64,000 bases of DNA from Neopestalotiopsis rosae (Eukaryota; Ascomycota; Sordariomycetes; Amphisphaeriales; Sporocadaceae). The position numbers and the translations under genes are program-made. The notes under the pieces are model-generated. The model saw nothing but the letters and a program-made list of their open reading frames with translations. It was not told the origin of the DNA and ran no database searches. Each line of letters opens with the position of its first letter. Position 1 is the stretch's first letter. Positions 35,132-50,100 of this stretch are shown here, piece by piece. Location: the NCBI GenBank assembly GCA_023078685.1, contig JALGAS010000003.1, forward strand, positions 124,001 to 188,000, in the 5' to 3' direction.

Positions 35132-38100
35132 TTAGAAAGCCCCCTCCATGTGGGAGTCGGCTCCTTCGGGGGCTGGTGACATGGGCAAACTCACCGCGCT
35201 CTTGAAACCTACGCTGGGAGTAGCCCCTCTGCTCAGCGGTGCGCCGCCGCCAAACTCGGACGACGGGGTCACCATGCGAATGGATCGAGAGTCACGACTC
35301 GATCTTTGCACCAGGACTTGAGCAGGGCAGACGACAATCTCATCGTCGCCGAGGCCATTGTCGTCGCCCTTCTTGATGACGAGCGGGAACAAGACCATGC
35401 GGACAACGGCACCATTGGCTTCCAGATCCTCGTTGGAGGTGGATCCGCCAGAGCGCTCATTCATGAGGGCCGCATTGAAAGCGACCGTCTCAGCCAAATC
35501 TCCATTGGCATCGTATTCGGGTTGTAATGGTGGAAGCATCATGTACTCGGCGCGCTGCGTGCGCATCTCAATGCTTAGATCCACAGCTTCGCGGAGGACA
35601 CGGCGAAGCTGTGATTGTATCTGGTTCTCCATGTTTGATGGAGGTGGGAGAATCTTGGACAAGGTCTCGAGGATGGCCTGGACCACGGCCTCGGTGTCAT
35701 CGTTGCGCTGATCGCCAAAGGCGGGACGGCGAGCCAAGAGTGTCAAGGTGACGGCGCGCCATTGACGAACCGCATGTGGTGGACCGACATCCGAGAGAAG
35801 CTTTTCGAGGGCCTTGAGCTTCTGGCGCTGTTCACGATCCATGCCAAACAGGTAGCGCGTGAAGACGTACTCCCAAACCATGTGCATGGTCATGGACATG
35901 AAGACGTCGCGGCGCTTGACGCGGTCGCTGAGGTAGTCGTCGACGTCGGAGCCATCAAGCACCGTGTTATCGAGTCTGTCGACAATCTTGACATCATTGA
36001 TCTCGCTCGTGAGGCGAGAGGCGCGCATGTCGGAGAACTTTGAGAAGCGCAAGACCCATTGCTGGACGTGGGCGCAAAGCTGCTGGCAGCGATTGTCAAA
36101 GTAGTCCTCGTCTCTGAGCCTCAAAAAGTCGGCATCAGCAGGCTTAGTTGCGAGGATTTGCTGCTGCATCTCCCGGACCTGCTGCTTGGTGGCCTCGAGC
36201 TCATCTCGGAGCTGTTGGATCTCAGCATCCTTGTCTTGTAGTGTAGTCGAGGTCGAGGCATGTTGTGACTCGAGTTGGCTGTAACGCTTGCTGTGTTGTG
36301 CTGCAAGCTGGGAATTGGCGCTTTGCAATCCTTCATTGACCTCCTTGAGGCGCTGGACCTCGCGCTTGTACTCTTCGAGGCTCGAGCGCAATTGCTCAAT
36401 CAAGGTGTCACGCTCGGTGAGGGTGGAAGCGGCGCGCTGATTGACACCGGCATCGGCTTGTAATCTCGCCTCGGTGAGCGCGCGATTTTCGGCAATCAGA
36501 CGTTCAACCTTTGCCTCGAGGTCGAGGACTTGCATGCTTTGTCGGCGGCGCATGCTGGGAGGTCTGGTGGGCGAGCGCGGAGAGCCGATGCGACCCTCGC
36601 CAACGCCATCCTGTTTGCACAAAAAAAACAACAGTCAGCACATCTATTTCGATCGAGTCGTTTTTTTTTTGTCGCAACAGTAACTTACATATACATCGGT
36701 CATGTCCTTGGCTCGGACACGGCCTTCGTTGGCCACTGGTGTGGAGGAAGTCGGAGTAGCAGCAGCTGCTTGTCGTCGTCGTTCAACTTGAAGAGCAGAG
36801 AGCACATCCTTGTCATTGCTGCCGCCCTTGGCTTTGGTCGTTGCTAGGGCGGATGGGGACGGAGACGCTGACGGGGACGCTGACGGGGCTGGGGCCTGGG
36901 CTTGCGCTGGGGTCACAGTCGAGGACGAAAGCGCTGAGGCTGGACGTGCTCCAGGCGGGTATGGGACTGGGACGGGGACGGGGCTGGTCAGGCGCGAGTG
37001 AGGGGAGTGGTGGTGGTGCGAGTGGAGGCTGGTGACGCTACCGTTATTGTCGTTGTGGCTAAGCGATCTCAGGTCTCCGCTCATTCGCTTGTCCACCCGC
37101 CGGAGGGGCGGGGTGCTCGTCCCCGACGACCGAATGCTGCCTGGACTCTCAGGCCGCAAGTTTAGCGGCTCTGGCGTCCGCAGCCTGGTAACGCTTGTAT
37201 TGGATGTCGACCGCGCGCTTCGAGGAGTAGTTGCACTTGTCGTTGTTGCCGTATTTTCCTCTTTGGTACCCTCGCGGCTCATCATCTTGTCCGAGAAACT
37301 TCTCTGTTGTCCAAAAGCGTGAGGCGTAAGGGCAGGACCGACTCCAGTATTGAGGCTTTCGTATTTAGCTGAGCGTGGTGTCTTGGTAGTCTCCAGTGCA
37401 TGTGACCTGCTCCTCTTCTCCGGGTCTGGTGATGTCTCTCCAAGTGATCGGCTGGGTGTGCTCAGGCGAGGTGTCTCTTCACTGAGCTGTGACTTTTTCC
37501 CTCTCTTCTCTTCTGCCTTTGGTGTCTGGACATCACGGGGAATACCCGTCTGCGCTTCCGTGACTCGCCTCGATGCTTGTGCTCCCGTTTCCTCGGGCCA
37601 GTCCTTCATGTGCACACCACTGTCGCGGTTGACATCATCGTCATCAAAAAGAGTGCGCCTTGCTGGGAGAGGAGATTCTGCCACGAACCCGCTATCTCTG
37701 TTGATCTCGGGGGTGCGCAGGAGATTGTCTGACTGCGGCTTTGGCAGGTCCTCAACGTCTTCGTTGGGCTCTTCCTCAACCGGTGGGAGGCTTCTTGCCG
37801 ACATGATTGAACTTCGAGCCCAGTCGCTAATGTCTCGGTTGGGCGATATCAATTGCGCGCGAATGTCCTGGTGGGTAGGACTCGCATCAGCACCGCGACT
37901 GGGGATCGGCTCCGTAGTATCTAGTTCGTCAATGTCTCTAATAAGCCCTGAAGTCGTGTCCTTGACTGGTGTCTCCAGATGCTCATCAGAATCTCGTTTC
38001 GGCATATGTGGTTGTGTCGTGCCGGTATTGCTCTCACCATGCCCGACGATTGGGCTCTCTGGCAGCTCTGAGCTGCTCGCAATGATTTGATGCGGGACCC

Positions 38101-41100
38101 CACGAGCTTTTTCTCCTGTACTTGTTCCCTCCGTGTCGGTCTCCTTTGATGCTGACGGCTCAGCCCGAGCCTCCTGTGTGTCTTCCATCTCATCCTGCAC
38201 ATCCCAGAAATCACCCGTGTCTGTATCAAGTCTTCCACCATCATTTCCAGTCATGATCTTGCGCTCCGAAGATTCCCATAGCATTGGATCGTCAAATATA
38301 TCGTGTTCTTGGGGCTGTCGTTTGTCGACGTACTTTGACTTTTTGCCCTTCTTCACTTTCACCTTCTTGGCACCACCAAATCTGTTCGCCAGCATCGCGA
38401 CACCGCCTGTGAGCGCCGCTGCCGCTGCTAATGCCTCTGCATCATTTGCACCGTCTTCCTTCTCAATCTCATCTTTGCCAATGGGTGACTTGCCCGAATC
38501 CTTGGATTTCGTGCTTTGTGCTTTCGCAAAGTCGTTGCTCACGTCGTAGGCGAGGTCCTTTCCTGCAAACTCATTCATCCTTGGGCTTGGTTGATCGACC
38601 TTGGGAGGGTATTCGGCAACTACAACTCCTCTGTGATCATTGTCCCCACTCACTGCCTGACTTTCGTGGTGATTGTAGGCAGCTCTCATTTCGTGATTGC
38701 TGTAAGCAGCCCTCACCTCACTTGGAGGGACTATCATAGGGTCCTTTGCAAAAGGGTCGTTCTTCATATGATCTGGTTCAAAGTTTACGTCCCTCGTTCT
38801 GTGCGAATGCAATTCGAGATATGAGACCGCAAGATCTCGCTCCGGTGTTGCCTGGCGGAGCGGACTGGAGTACTCTGGCTTCCAATCAGCTGTCATCTTA
38901 TCGTCCTGGCGATGACTGTGTTTGCCATGATCGGGATCGAGGTAGTCGGCTGCAATTTCTCGAGCTGTTGGTGCTGGTGAAGGAACCTGATCTGGTTGGC
39001 TTGCGGGCTCCTCAATTTTCGTCTCAGGAATAGTGTGCATGTCGCTTTGCCCGACTGTAGTATCAACAGATTCTTGAGGCGCAAGAATATCAGATCCGTG
39101 AGCAACGGGTTCTGGTTCAATGGCAGAAATCGGCTCAGGGATCTCAGTATCACCTAAAAAAGTATTTGTTCGGACCTTCTTACCAGGTTGCGTGGTCTGA
39201 TCGAATGGCTTGTCATGGTCGACGTGGCTGGTAAGTTGAGCAGGGGAGAGATCGACGTCCACTGCAGGCGAAAGGGCAGCGGCAAAGGACTCAGAGGGCT
39301 TGACAGGAGTGGCGGGTCTAGCTGCCGCGATAATGGGTGATCGACTGAATCCTTCGTCTTGATATGATGGTGTGAATGATGCCTTTGGCTGGAAGAACGA
39401 ATCATCATCCCATACGTCTTTGGCTTTCGAGGATTCAATGGTCGGTGCTTCCTCAGTCAAAGCCGCTCGCGATGCCTCCGTAAATGGGACTGATGCTTCG
39501 GCTGGAGTAGCAGATCCAGAAGTCTTGCCCTTCTTCTTGCCCTTCTTGTCTTTCTTCGATTTTTTCGTTGTGAAGTTGGACCAATCATCATCATCCTCCT
39601 CAACTGGGGCAGGCGATTCGGGCACATTCATGAGAGCGCTCGAGATGGCGGCCTCAACCGCTTGTTCTGCGGGAGGCGCGGCTGGACCAGAGCTCTCTTC
39701 CATGGGCGTTTCCTGAGTAAGGGGCGTTTGAGCACCTGATGCCGGTTCGGACTCAAAATTTCCAGTGGCTTTGCGCTTTTTCTTGTCTTTCTTAAACTTC
39801 TTGGTCGAATACTGAGGCCACTCGTCATCAGCGGGCGCAGCCTGTGAAGGCTCCTCGAAAATCGGTTGCTCAGTGATTGCCGTATCGTTCGCCTCTACAT
39901 CTGGAATGACTACATCAAGGTCGCGACTCAGTTCCGGCTCCTCAGCTGAAGGTATGAGCACTTCCGGAGTTGGTTCGGGCTCGAAATCAATCGTTGACTT
40001 GCTCTTCTTCTTGTTCTTCTTGGATTTCTTGGAGCCGAATTCAGACCAATCATCGTTGGCCTGTTGGCTTGACTCGGGTTCCTCAGACACCAGCTTCCCA
40101 CCAATGTTGAGCTGCAATGGCTCTTCAACAGGCACATCTCCAGTCACTTCACGAGTGGTGCTTTCGTCCAAATCGACGGCTGGCAATGATTCTGGGACAG
40201 GCACATCGATCGCCTGTTCGTCTTGTGTCACTGGGGTTTCCGCGCCAAATGTAGGCTCAGAGGCGAGGAGAGCAGCTGCTTTTGCCTTCTTCTTATCCTT
40301 CTTCGACTTCTTGCGAGTGAGGGGGAATTCATCAACCTCAACATCCTTGGAGGCGGACGGGTCTTGTTCACTTGGCGCTTCAAGTGCAACATCAATTGGC
40401 AATTGACTCTCCACGACATCTGCTGGTACTTCCTCGGATTTGCGCTCCTCTACCGTTGATTCACGACGCATCTCGGCAACGCCGGTTTCCATCTCCGGGG
40501 CAGGAAGCAGCGGCTCTTGTGTATTTGGCTGGCTTGGAACGTGTTCAGATGAAGGGGTTTGAGCGCCGGTAGCTAAGGCATCATCTTCCCATGGTAGGAG
40601 CTCGGCAGCTTTTGCTTTCTTGGCCTTCTTCTTGTCCTTCTTCGACTTCTTGACGGAAAACTCGGGAAATTCGGCTGCTTCATCCTGGGCCAGATCAGTC
40701 ACAGCATCTGCAGACGGTGTCATGGGCAGATCTGTGATGACTGGGGGACTTCGATCATGGGCAGTCTTTTCAGCGTCCTCTGGGATGGTGGTGGCGCTCT
40801 GGTCCACAGGAATTGAATCGAAATCCTTCAGTTCAGAAGCTGATGCTTCCTTCGTTTCTGCAGGGGCTTCAAGACTCGAATCAGACATGGGGTCTTGTGC
40901 ATTGCGTTCGTCGATGGGCTCAGCTCGCGATTCGACGATCTCTGCTTCGCGATGCCCAGTGCTCTCCAGATTTGAGCTTGCTATTGGAGCCTCCGAGGTA
41001 GGAACGGGTTCTGGCTCTGCGGGGAGTGAGAAGTTCGCCTCAGCCTCTGACGGGTCTTGAGTGCTTGATCCTGGTTCAAGGTCCGCGATAGCCGCCAAAG

Positions 41101-44100
41101 CGGCTGCCTTTTTGGCCTTTTTCTTGTCTTTCTTGGACTTCTTGGCTGAAGTGAACTCGGAAAACTCATCCTCGGCTTGTATCTCTGGATACTCTGAAGC
41201 TACATCGTGCGTGATTTCGACAGGAGCTTCGACAGGAGCCTCCACGGGAGCCTCCACAAGTGCTTCGACAGGTGCTTCGACAGGTGCCTCAACAACTGGA
41301 GCTTCAGAGGCAATGTCTTGAGAAGGCCGTGTTTCTGTAGACTCGGTACTCGTCGCGGCTGGCTCTTCCCAGTCCAATGACAGACCCTTCTTCTTTTTCT
41401 TGTCTTTCTTGGACTTCTTGGACGAGACGAATTCAGGAAACTCATCCTCGGGTTGAACATCCTTTGATGCGGACAAGTCGTCTGCGGCTGGCTCGATTGC
41501 GGGCTCCCGCATTGCCACATCTTCTGCGACATTGAGTACTGGGTGCGTCTCCTCCATGGGGGTGTAGAAGCTGTCGGGCTCTTGCAAGTCTGGAGTCAGA
41601 GCTGCCTTGGCCTTTTTCTTGTCTTTCTTCGACTTCTTGCCCATTGTAAGTCCAGGAAGGACGGTCTCGGATGTTTCAGTTTCCTTGGGATCAGATGCGC
41701 CCTCAGCCGGGATTTGCTCGTTGTCGCCCGTGTTGATGTCTGCTGCAGCGGCAGCGATGGGCTCCTCTGGAGCGGGACTTGATGGCGAGGTATCAGCTTC
41801 CCAGTCTTGGAACTGACTTGCTCGCTTCTTCTTCTTGTCCTTCTTTGACTTTTTGCCAGTAGGCATCTCAGAGAAGACATCCTCCGACTGGACAGTGGAT
41901 GGAGCTGGCGCAGTCTCATCTGTCGTAACGTCAATGACAGCTGGATCTGGCTGTGCCGTCGAAGAAGACTCCGCCTCGACTGGGTGCTCGTCGACAGTAC
42001 TCAAAGCGGTAGAGACATCGGGAAGTTGTCGCTCCATCTGATTTTCAGGTTCTTCAAGTGGAGTCATGAATGCTGACTCGGGTTCAAATTCCGTCTCGGC
42101 TTCCCAGTCTTGCGCTTGGCTAGCTTTCTTCTTCTTTTTATCCTTCTTGGACTTCTTGGTAGAGACAAACTCTGGGAATGCATCTTCAGGCTGGGTCTCT
42201 TGCGTTTCAAGCAATGCATTGTCGTCATCTGGCTTGACCTCAGTCTGGGTAAAGACAGTCTCTGGTGGGGGACTTTCTGTTGTTGGTGGCACTGATGATT
42301 CGCGCTCAAAATCTTCCAGCTGACTGGCTTGTTTCTTCTTCTTCTTGTCTTTCTTTGACTTGTTCGTGACAAAAGATTCTGGCTCGGGTTCGGGAATCTC
42401 CTGAGCAGAAGAAGAGGGTTGCGTGGCCTCTAGGAGATCTCTTGCATCCTCTTGAGGGGTAAGCGCGCCGAGCGGAGTGGCAAAGACAGTACTTGGCTCA
42501 GTGAACAGTTGATCATCAGCATTTGTCTCGGCCTGCTGCTCGTCGACCGTCTGCTTCTGCTCCGGAGTGGCCTCAGAGTCATGAGGAGCATCAATTATAA
42601 TCGAAGGAGGTGCTTGTCCCAAATCAGGCAGACCACGGCTGAGCTCATCAACCTCGGCTGAATCATTCTCCTCGCGCTTCGGTTGCAGATCTTCTGGAAT
42701 GTCGGACTGTATGACCTGGGAAGCATCTGCGTCCTGAACGATGCTTGGCTGATCGAATTGTGTGTCGCTGTGTTGCTGCGGTGCTTGCGTCATATGCTCA
42801 TCCGTGACTGGTTCAGCTGCAGGACTGGCATGAGCCAATGGAGTCTCAATAGCCGGCTCTGTAGGCTCGTCTCTCGATATTGTGGTCAGGCTTTCAGCCT
42901 CCTGCTCTGGTTCAGGCTCAGGTTCCCAAGCACTGGCTCGCTTCTTCTTCTTGTCTTTCTTGGACTTCTTGGAAGTAAAACCTGAAAAGTCATCGTCGTT
43001 GGCAGTCTCTTTGGGCTCGTTGGGACTGTCAACCACTGCCGCATCAAGATCCTGACCCGGACTGGCGTCAAAAGTGCCAGGCTCTGGGGTTGCGTTGGGT
43101 AGTGCCTCTGCTTCTTGCGGTTCCTCAAGTTCCCAGCTGCTGGCGTTTTTCTTCTTTTTCTTGTCTTTCTTGCTTTTCTTGGCTGGGATGAACTCAAACG
43201 GCTCTTCGATTGGGGCGCTAGGGGCAGGAGTCGATGCTTCAACTTCGGCGGCTTCCTCAAGGGATGGAATGGTATCGGCTTGTACCGGGTCTTCGGATGG
43301 CTGGGTCTGTTCCTGCTGGACTTCTTCATCCCAAGGATTGGCGAGCTGCTGCTTCTTCTTCTTCTTGTCTTTCTTGGATTTCTTACCCAAGGTGAAACCG
43401 GTGAACTCATCGTCCTTCGAGGTTTCTGCCTGGAGAGGTGTTTCTAGCCCAGGTTCCTCTTCAGTGACAGGTAAAGCAGACGACAGATGCTCGGCGGGCA
43501 CTTCAATGTCAGCAGGAGCTTCGACGTCAGCAGGAGCTTCGATGTCAGCAGGTACTTCGGCATCAACCGGTGCGTCGACAATGGCATCAACTTCAGCTTG
43601 TGGTGCTTCAACTTGATCCCGAGGCAGGTCATCCGTCCAAGAGGAAAAGGCCTGTTTCTTCTTCTTCTTGTCCTTCTTGGACTTCTTGGCATTGGAAAAC
43701 TCGGGTTCCATCGCCAACGGGGCCTCATCCTCAGGAATGGGAGTCGATACTGCAGCGTCCTCCGCCTGGAGTTCTTTCGACTGCTGACTAATTTCATCAG
43801 TCAGATCTTGTTTGTTGCCAGATTCTGGGTCCTGATACCGCAAGTCACTGGGAGGTGAGATCTCTGCTGGCAACGCCACTGGATCCTCTTGAAGACTTTG
43901 GCCTGCGCGCTTCTTCTTCTTTTTGTCCTTCTTCGACTTGGGAGGTCCCCAGAAGTCTTCTGGATCTTCCTCGGCAGGGGCAGTCTCGGCGACAGACCCC
44001 AAATCTGGAGTGGGCGCCAGTAGTTCCTGTGCATCATAGGACGGTTTTGCAGAGGAAGACTCGTCCTGTGCGAGCTTCTCGTTGGCTGCGCCCTCTGTGG

Positions 44101-47100
44101 CAACATCGGGAGTAACTTCTGGCAGAGTTTCGCCAACTTGTATGACAGTGGGAAGCTCAGCGTCATCTCCAGCTGCATCGGTGATATGCTTGATCTCTTC
44201 AATGAGCTCAGGATTCGAAATCTGCTGGCTGCTCGAGTCTATGTCGAAGGGAGCCATGGGGGTTGGTTGGTCTGACAATTCAAATGGCGTTTCTTGCTGT
44301 TGGCTCTCTAGCAAAGGCTGGTCCTGTGGAATCGATGTTTCTGGTTCGATGGCTTGATTCTCGGTGAACAAAGGAATAGGTTGCGCAATGGAGGCTTCAT
44401 CAGGATCGATCAGCGAGCGCTCAGTCAGTTCATGGCTCTCTTGTGGCTCCATTCTGTCTGGTTGATTTCGACTCAAGCTTTCGCCTGGCTCATCCTTTTG
44501 AGCGTTGGTGGATTGCTCCACTAACGTAGATGACGGCTCTTCAAGTGGCAGTACCGGTACACCTTGGGGCTCATCTGGTACCACGGTATCGAAGGATGAT
44601 GACCCAACCACTTCTGATTCCTGAGCAAGACTTTGACGCTTCTTCTTCTTTTTGTTCTTCTTGCTAGTGGTAGGTGTGAAAGTATCTTCTTCAGCTACCA
44701 TGGTGGTTTCTGTCGGCGAAGTATCATTGCCAATCTCAAGTTGCGCATCGGGCAGAGCATCTTGAGTTGCTCCCTGGCTGGCGATTGTCGGCTCTCTCGG
44801 TGACTCGGAGATCAACTGCTCGGGGTCTGCAATATCTGTAAGGGCTGCAGAGTGAGCGCTTTCCAATTGATCGTTGTCGTGAACTGTAGACGACGGGACA
44901 GCGACTGGGATATCTCGTGCATCTTGAGTGATCTCCCGGTCTGGTTGGGTTGCTGCATCTGTAGGATCTGTGGCGGGTGTCGGAATTTCAAGGGGCTCGC
45001 TTCGTTCCTCGGCCATTGGAAACGACACTGATTCATCTACTTGAGTCGGCGATTCCGGGAGGACTACATCAGCAGCTGAAGTTGGAACGGATGAAGAAGG
45101 CGGTTCGGATTGTGCACCCTCAAGGACTGGTTGCTCCGCTTCCGGCTCGGTATCAATATTTTGAGAGCCCTTCTTCTTCTTTTTCTTGTCCTTCTTCGAC
45201 TTCTTGGTGGAGAAGCTGGCCCACTCATCGTCCAGCTGCTGATCACCAGGCTCTGCCGTTTCATCCTTGTTGGGGGGCTGACTGGCGGTGTCGATTTCCC
45301 GGGATTGTGCTTCATCTTGAGTGATGTCATGTTGCAGAGGTTCAGTTTGGGCCTCGGGGGCATCTAGGCTCGTTTCTTCCTTGGGCGTCGAAGTTCCAGA
45401 GTCTAGAAGGTCATCGATCTTACTCTGACGCTTCTTCTTCTTCTTGTCCTTCTTGCTCTTCTTCGTCAAGGGAAACTCTTCCTCAGCAATGGCAGTGGGC
45501 TGTTCGTCAGGTTTGATTTGCTCATCATCGCCAGTAGTTTCAGTGACTGTCATCGGTTTGTCATCCACTGGAGCGGACGCTGGCTCGCCTAGAGTCGTCT
45601 CCTTGTCGTTAAGAGCCGGTTGTAGTTGTTCGGACGTCTGAGTTTCCACTTGCTCTTGGCTGGCTGTGACCTCATCTTGAGGAGGTGATGGGACGATCTG
45701 ATCAATTTGACTGACGGCATGACTCGCGGGAGCGATATCTTCAGGAACAGTAACAGGGACGGTGCTCTCGTTCCGAGCCTCTGGATCGTTGGGCGCAGTC
45801 ACACTAGCGACAGTATTGTAATCATCCTTTGCTCCTTGTGTTGCTTGCTCCTGTGGAGCACTCGGACCAAATTCAGGTATTTCGCTAGACGTCTCCAGCT
45901 GAGGTTCGCCGTGAACATCTGCAGGTTCTTGTACAGCAACAATGTCTCGAGGTTGCTCTTCAGATGCGCCAGCGGGAAAATTAAAGCTTGAAGTGTTGGA
46001 CTCTTGAAGGTCCTGGGGAGTCTCGCTGGCAGACGGAGCATCTTCCCACTGAGCGAGCTGACCCTTCTTCTTCTTCTTTTTGGACTTTTTCGACGAAGTT
46101 GGCCAAAGATCATCAGTGACCTCCTTCTCAGGTTCTGGATCAGGAATATCACGTGTCTCGCTCAAACTCGTCACTGGTTCTGAAGTCGAAGAAACGAGAG
46201 CCTCATGAACTGGCTCTTGAGATGTCATCTCAATCTGTGACTGCTCAGCTGGCGTCTCATCAGGAGTGTCGTCAAACTGAGAAGCGCGATTCTTCTTCTT
46301 CTTGTCCTTCTTTGACTTTTTCTTGCTGACGGTGAACTCGGCTTCAGGGTCTATCTCCAGAGGTTGACCAGACGCTGGTTCCTGGGCTTGCTGTGGCTCT
46401 TCAAGTGGCTCTGATTCTCGCAATGGCTCATGTTCTTGCAGTATCTCGTGTTCCTGTGTTGGCTCAGGCATTTCTGTTGAAATTCCCTCAACCTCATCAG
46501 CCCAACTGGTCGACAATGGCTCTTGTTCAACGATAGGCTCTGAGGGAAGACCTTTGCTGTCTTCATGAATTGTAGGACTGTCTGACGCAGGCTCAGATGA
46601 TGGTAGCGGAGTCGATTCATCGAGGATCACGGATTGACGATTCTTCTTGCCCTTCTTACCCTTTTTACCAGATTTGACCGGTGCAGACCAGATGTCATCA
46701 GGGACAGCTTCCGTGTCATGTTGAGTCAATGGTGGTGCCTCATTGCTGATAGACTGTACTTCAGAGGGGGCCTCGCTGGAACCAAGATCTTGAGGCAGTG
46801 GCACTTCCGCTGGCACCACTGGCTCGGGTTCCCATGGAGTACTTTGACGCTTCTTGTCCTTCTTGTTCTTCTTCTTCTTGCCGCCGACTTCTTGTGACCA
46901 TGCGGTGGTTGGTTCGACGGTATCATGGTCAGTAACAGAAGGGATGACATCGGGAACTGCTTCCAGATCGTGCTTGACCTCGACAGCCTCAGGCGTTGGT
47001 GCTTGTGTGGAGTCGACTATAGCAGTCTCACTGGGATCATTAGTGGAGAGCGGGTCTTGAGGAGGTCCACCACTATCGAGATCCGCAGGATCGGGCTGCA

Positions 47101-50100
47101 TAGACTCCACAACCACGTTGCCAGGTAGCTCAAAATCGGTTGGCTTGTCGCCGCTGGTCTCTGTGGTGTCCATGTTCTCGACTTGCGCATCTTCGACGGC
47201 GGGTTCAGCAGGGGGACCTGAGGATTCGATCTCCATGTTCGCAGTCTCTAGACCCGAAGCGCCTGTGGGCAGTTGTTCGCCCAACGGGGTTGCATACGGC
47301 GAGTCGAATGGTTCAGCCTCCAATGTACGGCTAAGACTAGTGTCTTCAGGCTGGTGGGCAACGAGCAGTTCTTGCGAGTCTTGAGGTTCAGTGACAGAAT
47401 ATGAAGTTAACTCGTCATGGCCAGGCGTAGACTCTGCCGGGATGGGTGTGACCTCATCGCTGGGGTTGGGTTCGGCTATCGAGCTCTGCAGGCCTTCTGA
47501 GAGAGGAGGAAGACCAAACTCCAGCTGGGGCTCAAGGTCAGGCTCGAATGATTGAGATTTCTTGCCCTTCTTCTTCTTTTTGCCCTTTTTGGCGGGTAGT
47601 GCGAAATCGTCGGTCTTGGCAGCCTGCGTGTCTTCTATATTGACCGGCGTCAGGACTGTATCGGTAGACTCTTGCGTCTGTGGCAAGATTTCTGGTTCCT
47701 TTGCCGCGGACTCGGCGAATGTGAAGCCATCAGCAGGAGCAGCTCCAAAGTCCATCGGAGTAGCGTAGACAGACTCTGGCTCTGGTGCAGCGCCACCGAC
47801 CTCCTCGAATGGCCGTGTGGATGATTCCAAGGCGGGCGTCGGGACATCTGATAGGATATCTTGGTGTTGGTCCTTGCTCAAAGTGTCGTCTGTTGGCAGG
47901 TCGACTTGAGGAGCCGAGAAAGAAGATACATCTTCTGCTGAAATTGCAGTACTGTCGGGCTCGGTTGCCCAATCCAGCGACTGCTTGTTCTTTTTGCCCT
48001 TCTTGCCTTTCTTGGACTTCTTGGAAGCCACAGGACTGAAATCCGAAGGTTCAGGTTCCACCTTGGCATCATCGACGGGCAAGTTGGTGTCGTCCAACAA
48101 TGCGACAGCAGCCTCAGTTGTGGCAGGTTCATCAGTCATAAGACCCAAACCGACATTCTGCCCAGTCGGAATCTCATCCTTAAGCTCTGTTGAGTTTGGC
48201 GCAAGCGACTCTTCTTGAGGCGCATCCAGGCCACGTTTCTCTGGGAGAGAAGACGAGAAGTCCTCTAACTTGTGCTCAATCTGCGGGGGAGTGACAAGAG
48301 TATCAGGTAGATCACGGGCTTTCGGGGTGGTTTCTTGTGAACCTGGCTGGGCAGCAGGATCATTTTCCGCCAAAGCTGCGGGGATATCCAGGCCCAACGG
48401 GGCATCATGCGGCAAGCTCTGTGCGTGCTCATACGGAAAACCAGCCTCATGTCCTTCGGAGTAAGTATATGGTGACAAAGAAGACGAGCCGCTATCTGCT
48501 ATCTTCGGGAAATAATCGTTGTGATGCATCGCGGGCAGGGAAGACCTCTCAACAAGATAGAGTGGTTTGACCTCCCTTGAGCTATCCCATGACGTTGGTC
48601 GTGCCGGTCGAGCCTTGCCAGCACTCAAACTCTCAACTGGGGTTGCAATAGGCGAGGACGCTGGCGTGAGCCTTCGCGCGGTGACTGGGGATGAAGGCTC
48701 AGATGGACGCTTTCCCTTCATGCCAAAGCGAAGAGGAATCGCACTCTGGCTGGGGGACTTCATCTTGACGGGGGTTTCGTTGGTACTCTTGCGGCGTATG
48801 TGGATTGGCTTATTGAGCATCTCACGGCGCAACTGTCGCTCATGCTCAGGTGTCTCCGGCCGACTGTCCGGCAGAGCCGGAAGTTCATCAGTCTCGTGGG
48901 TTTTCGGTGAACCAGGAGGAGGACTGGGTGGTAATGGTAATAAATCGCCATACTGCGGATCTATGGCAGGTCGAATTTCCCTCTCCACAATTTCAGGGTC
49001 GATGCTGTCAGACAGGCGTCTCTGCGAAGGGCTCGGAGACCGTTGTCGGGAGGGAGTGATGGGATCACTGAGAGCTTCCTTTTCTTCCGAAGGAACGTCG
49101 GTGGCATTCGTGGGAGACATCTGCGACTTGATGAGAGCAGCTGCAGCACCCAATAAGCCGACACTCGCGCCTAGAGTGCCGGCATTATCTTTTAAAGACT
49201 TCTTGTCATCATCGCGCGAGCTCTTGTCCTTGTCATCAACTATGCCTATGGATGACTTGAACCGATCGAAGAAACCTGAAGCAGTACTGTTTCGCTTCTC
49301 CTTGTCCTTTTCAGACTTGCTGTCCCGCTTGCGTGAGCCACCAGGAGCGGATGCAATGGACTTGGCATCATCGTCCAGATCATCAAATCTGCTGCGGCTC
49401 TTGCGCTTCTCGGAGCGGTCACGAATGGGAACAGAGACAACAGAGCTGACATCATTGTCTACAAAGGGGTAGTCGTCACGTCCCCTATCAGGAGGATCGC
49501 CTTGGTCAGGCACATCAAAGTCATCGGGGAAGCCACCTGGGAGACTTCGACGCTTCTCTTTCTTACTCCTTCTCTCAGAGCTCTCGGAGCCATTGTCTGC
49601 TTCCGGGAGAGCTTCGTGATAAGAGTGACGCTTGGACTTCTTGGATTTCTTGGTCTCACTCCATGCATCGTCAATAGGGTCACCGCTCTTGTCGCTGCGA
49701 ATGTCTGCGAAAGAGTCTGTCATCGCTTTGGGGGACCCTACGATGTCATCCCGCTCGTTGGGAGTCTGCGAGGGAGAGTCATAGGTTGTTGAATCGCGCT
49801 TGGACTTCTTCTTGGACTTCTTGACGGGAACATCCCAATCATCGCCACCAGCTGCCTCGGCAATAGAGAAATCGTCGGTTGACTGGCTCTTGATCATGGA
49901 TTCAGAGACCACCGAAGGCACATTTGTCCAATCCGTGTTGTCGGTAGCAAATGAGTCTTGCTTCGTGTTCTTCTTGCTCTTCTTGGGGTCGTCCCATTCA
50001 TCGTCCAAGAACGCGGTGACCGCAGAGCCGCTATCCTTGTAGGAAGGCTCGCCAAACTCGGAATGAGGTGCAGATCGTGAGGGAGAATCGTAAATCTCAG

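Noticed and set aside
48567..49472. 301-codon plus-strand open frame inside the giant gene
   Set aside because: It is antisense to a continuous 18.5-kb coding frame and has the Ser/Gly/Leu composition expected from reading repetitive Glu/Lys/Ser codons backwards. Many similar antisense frames line the whole gene.
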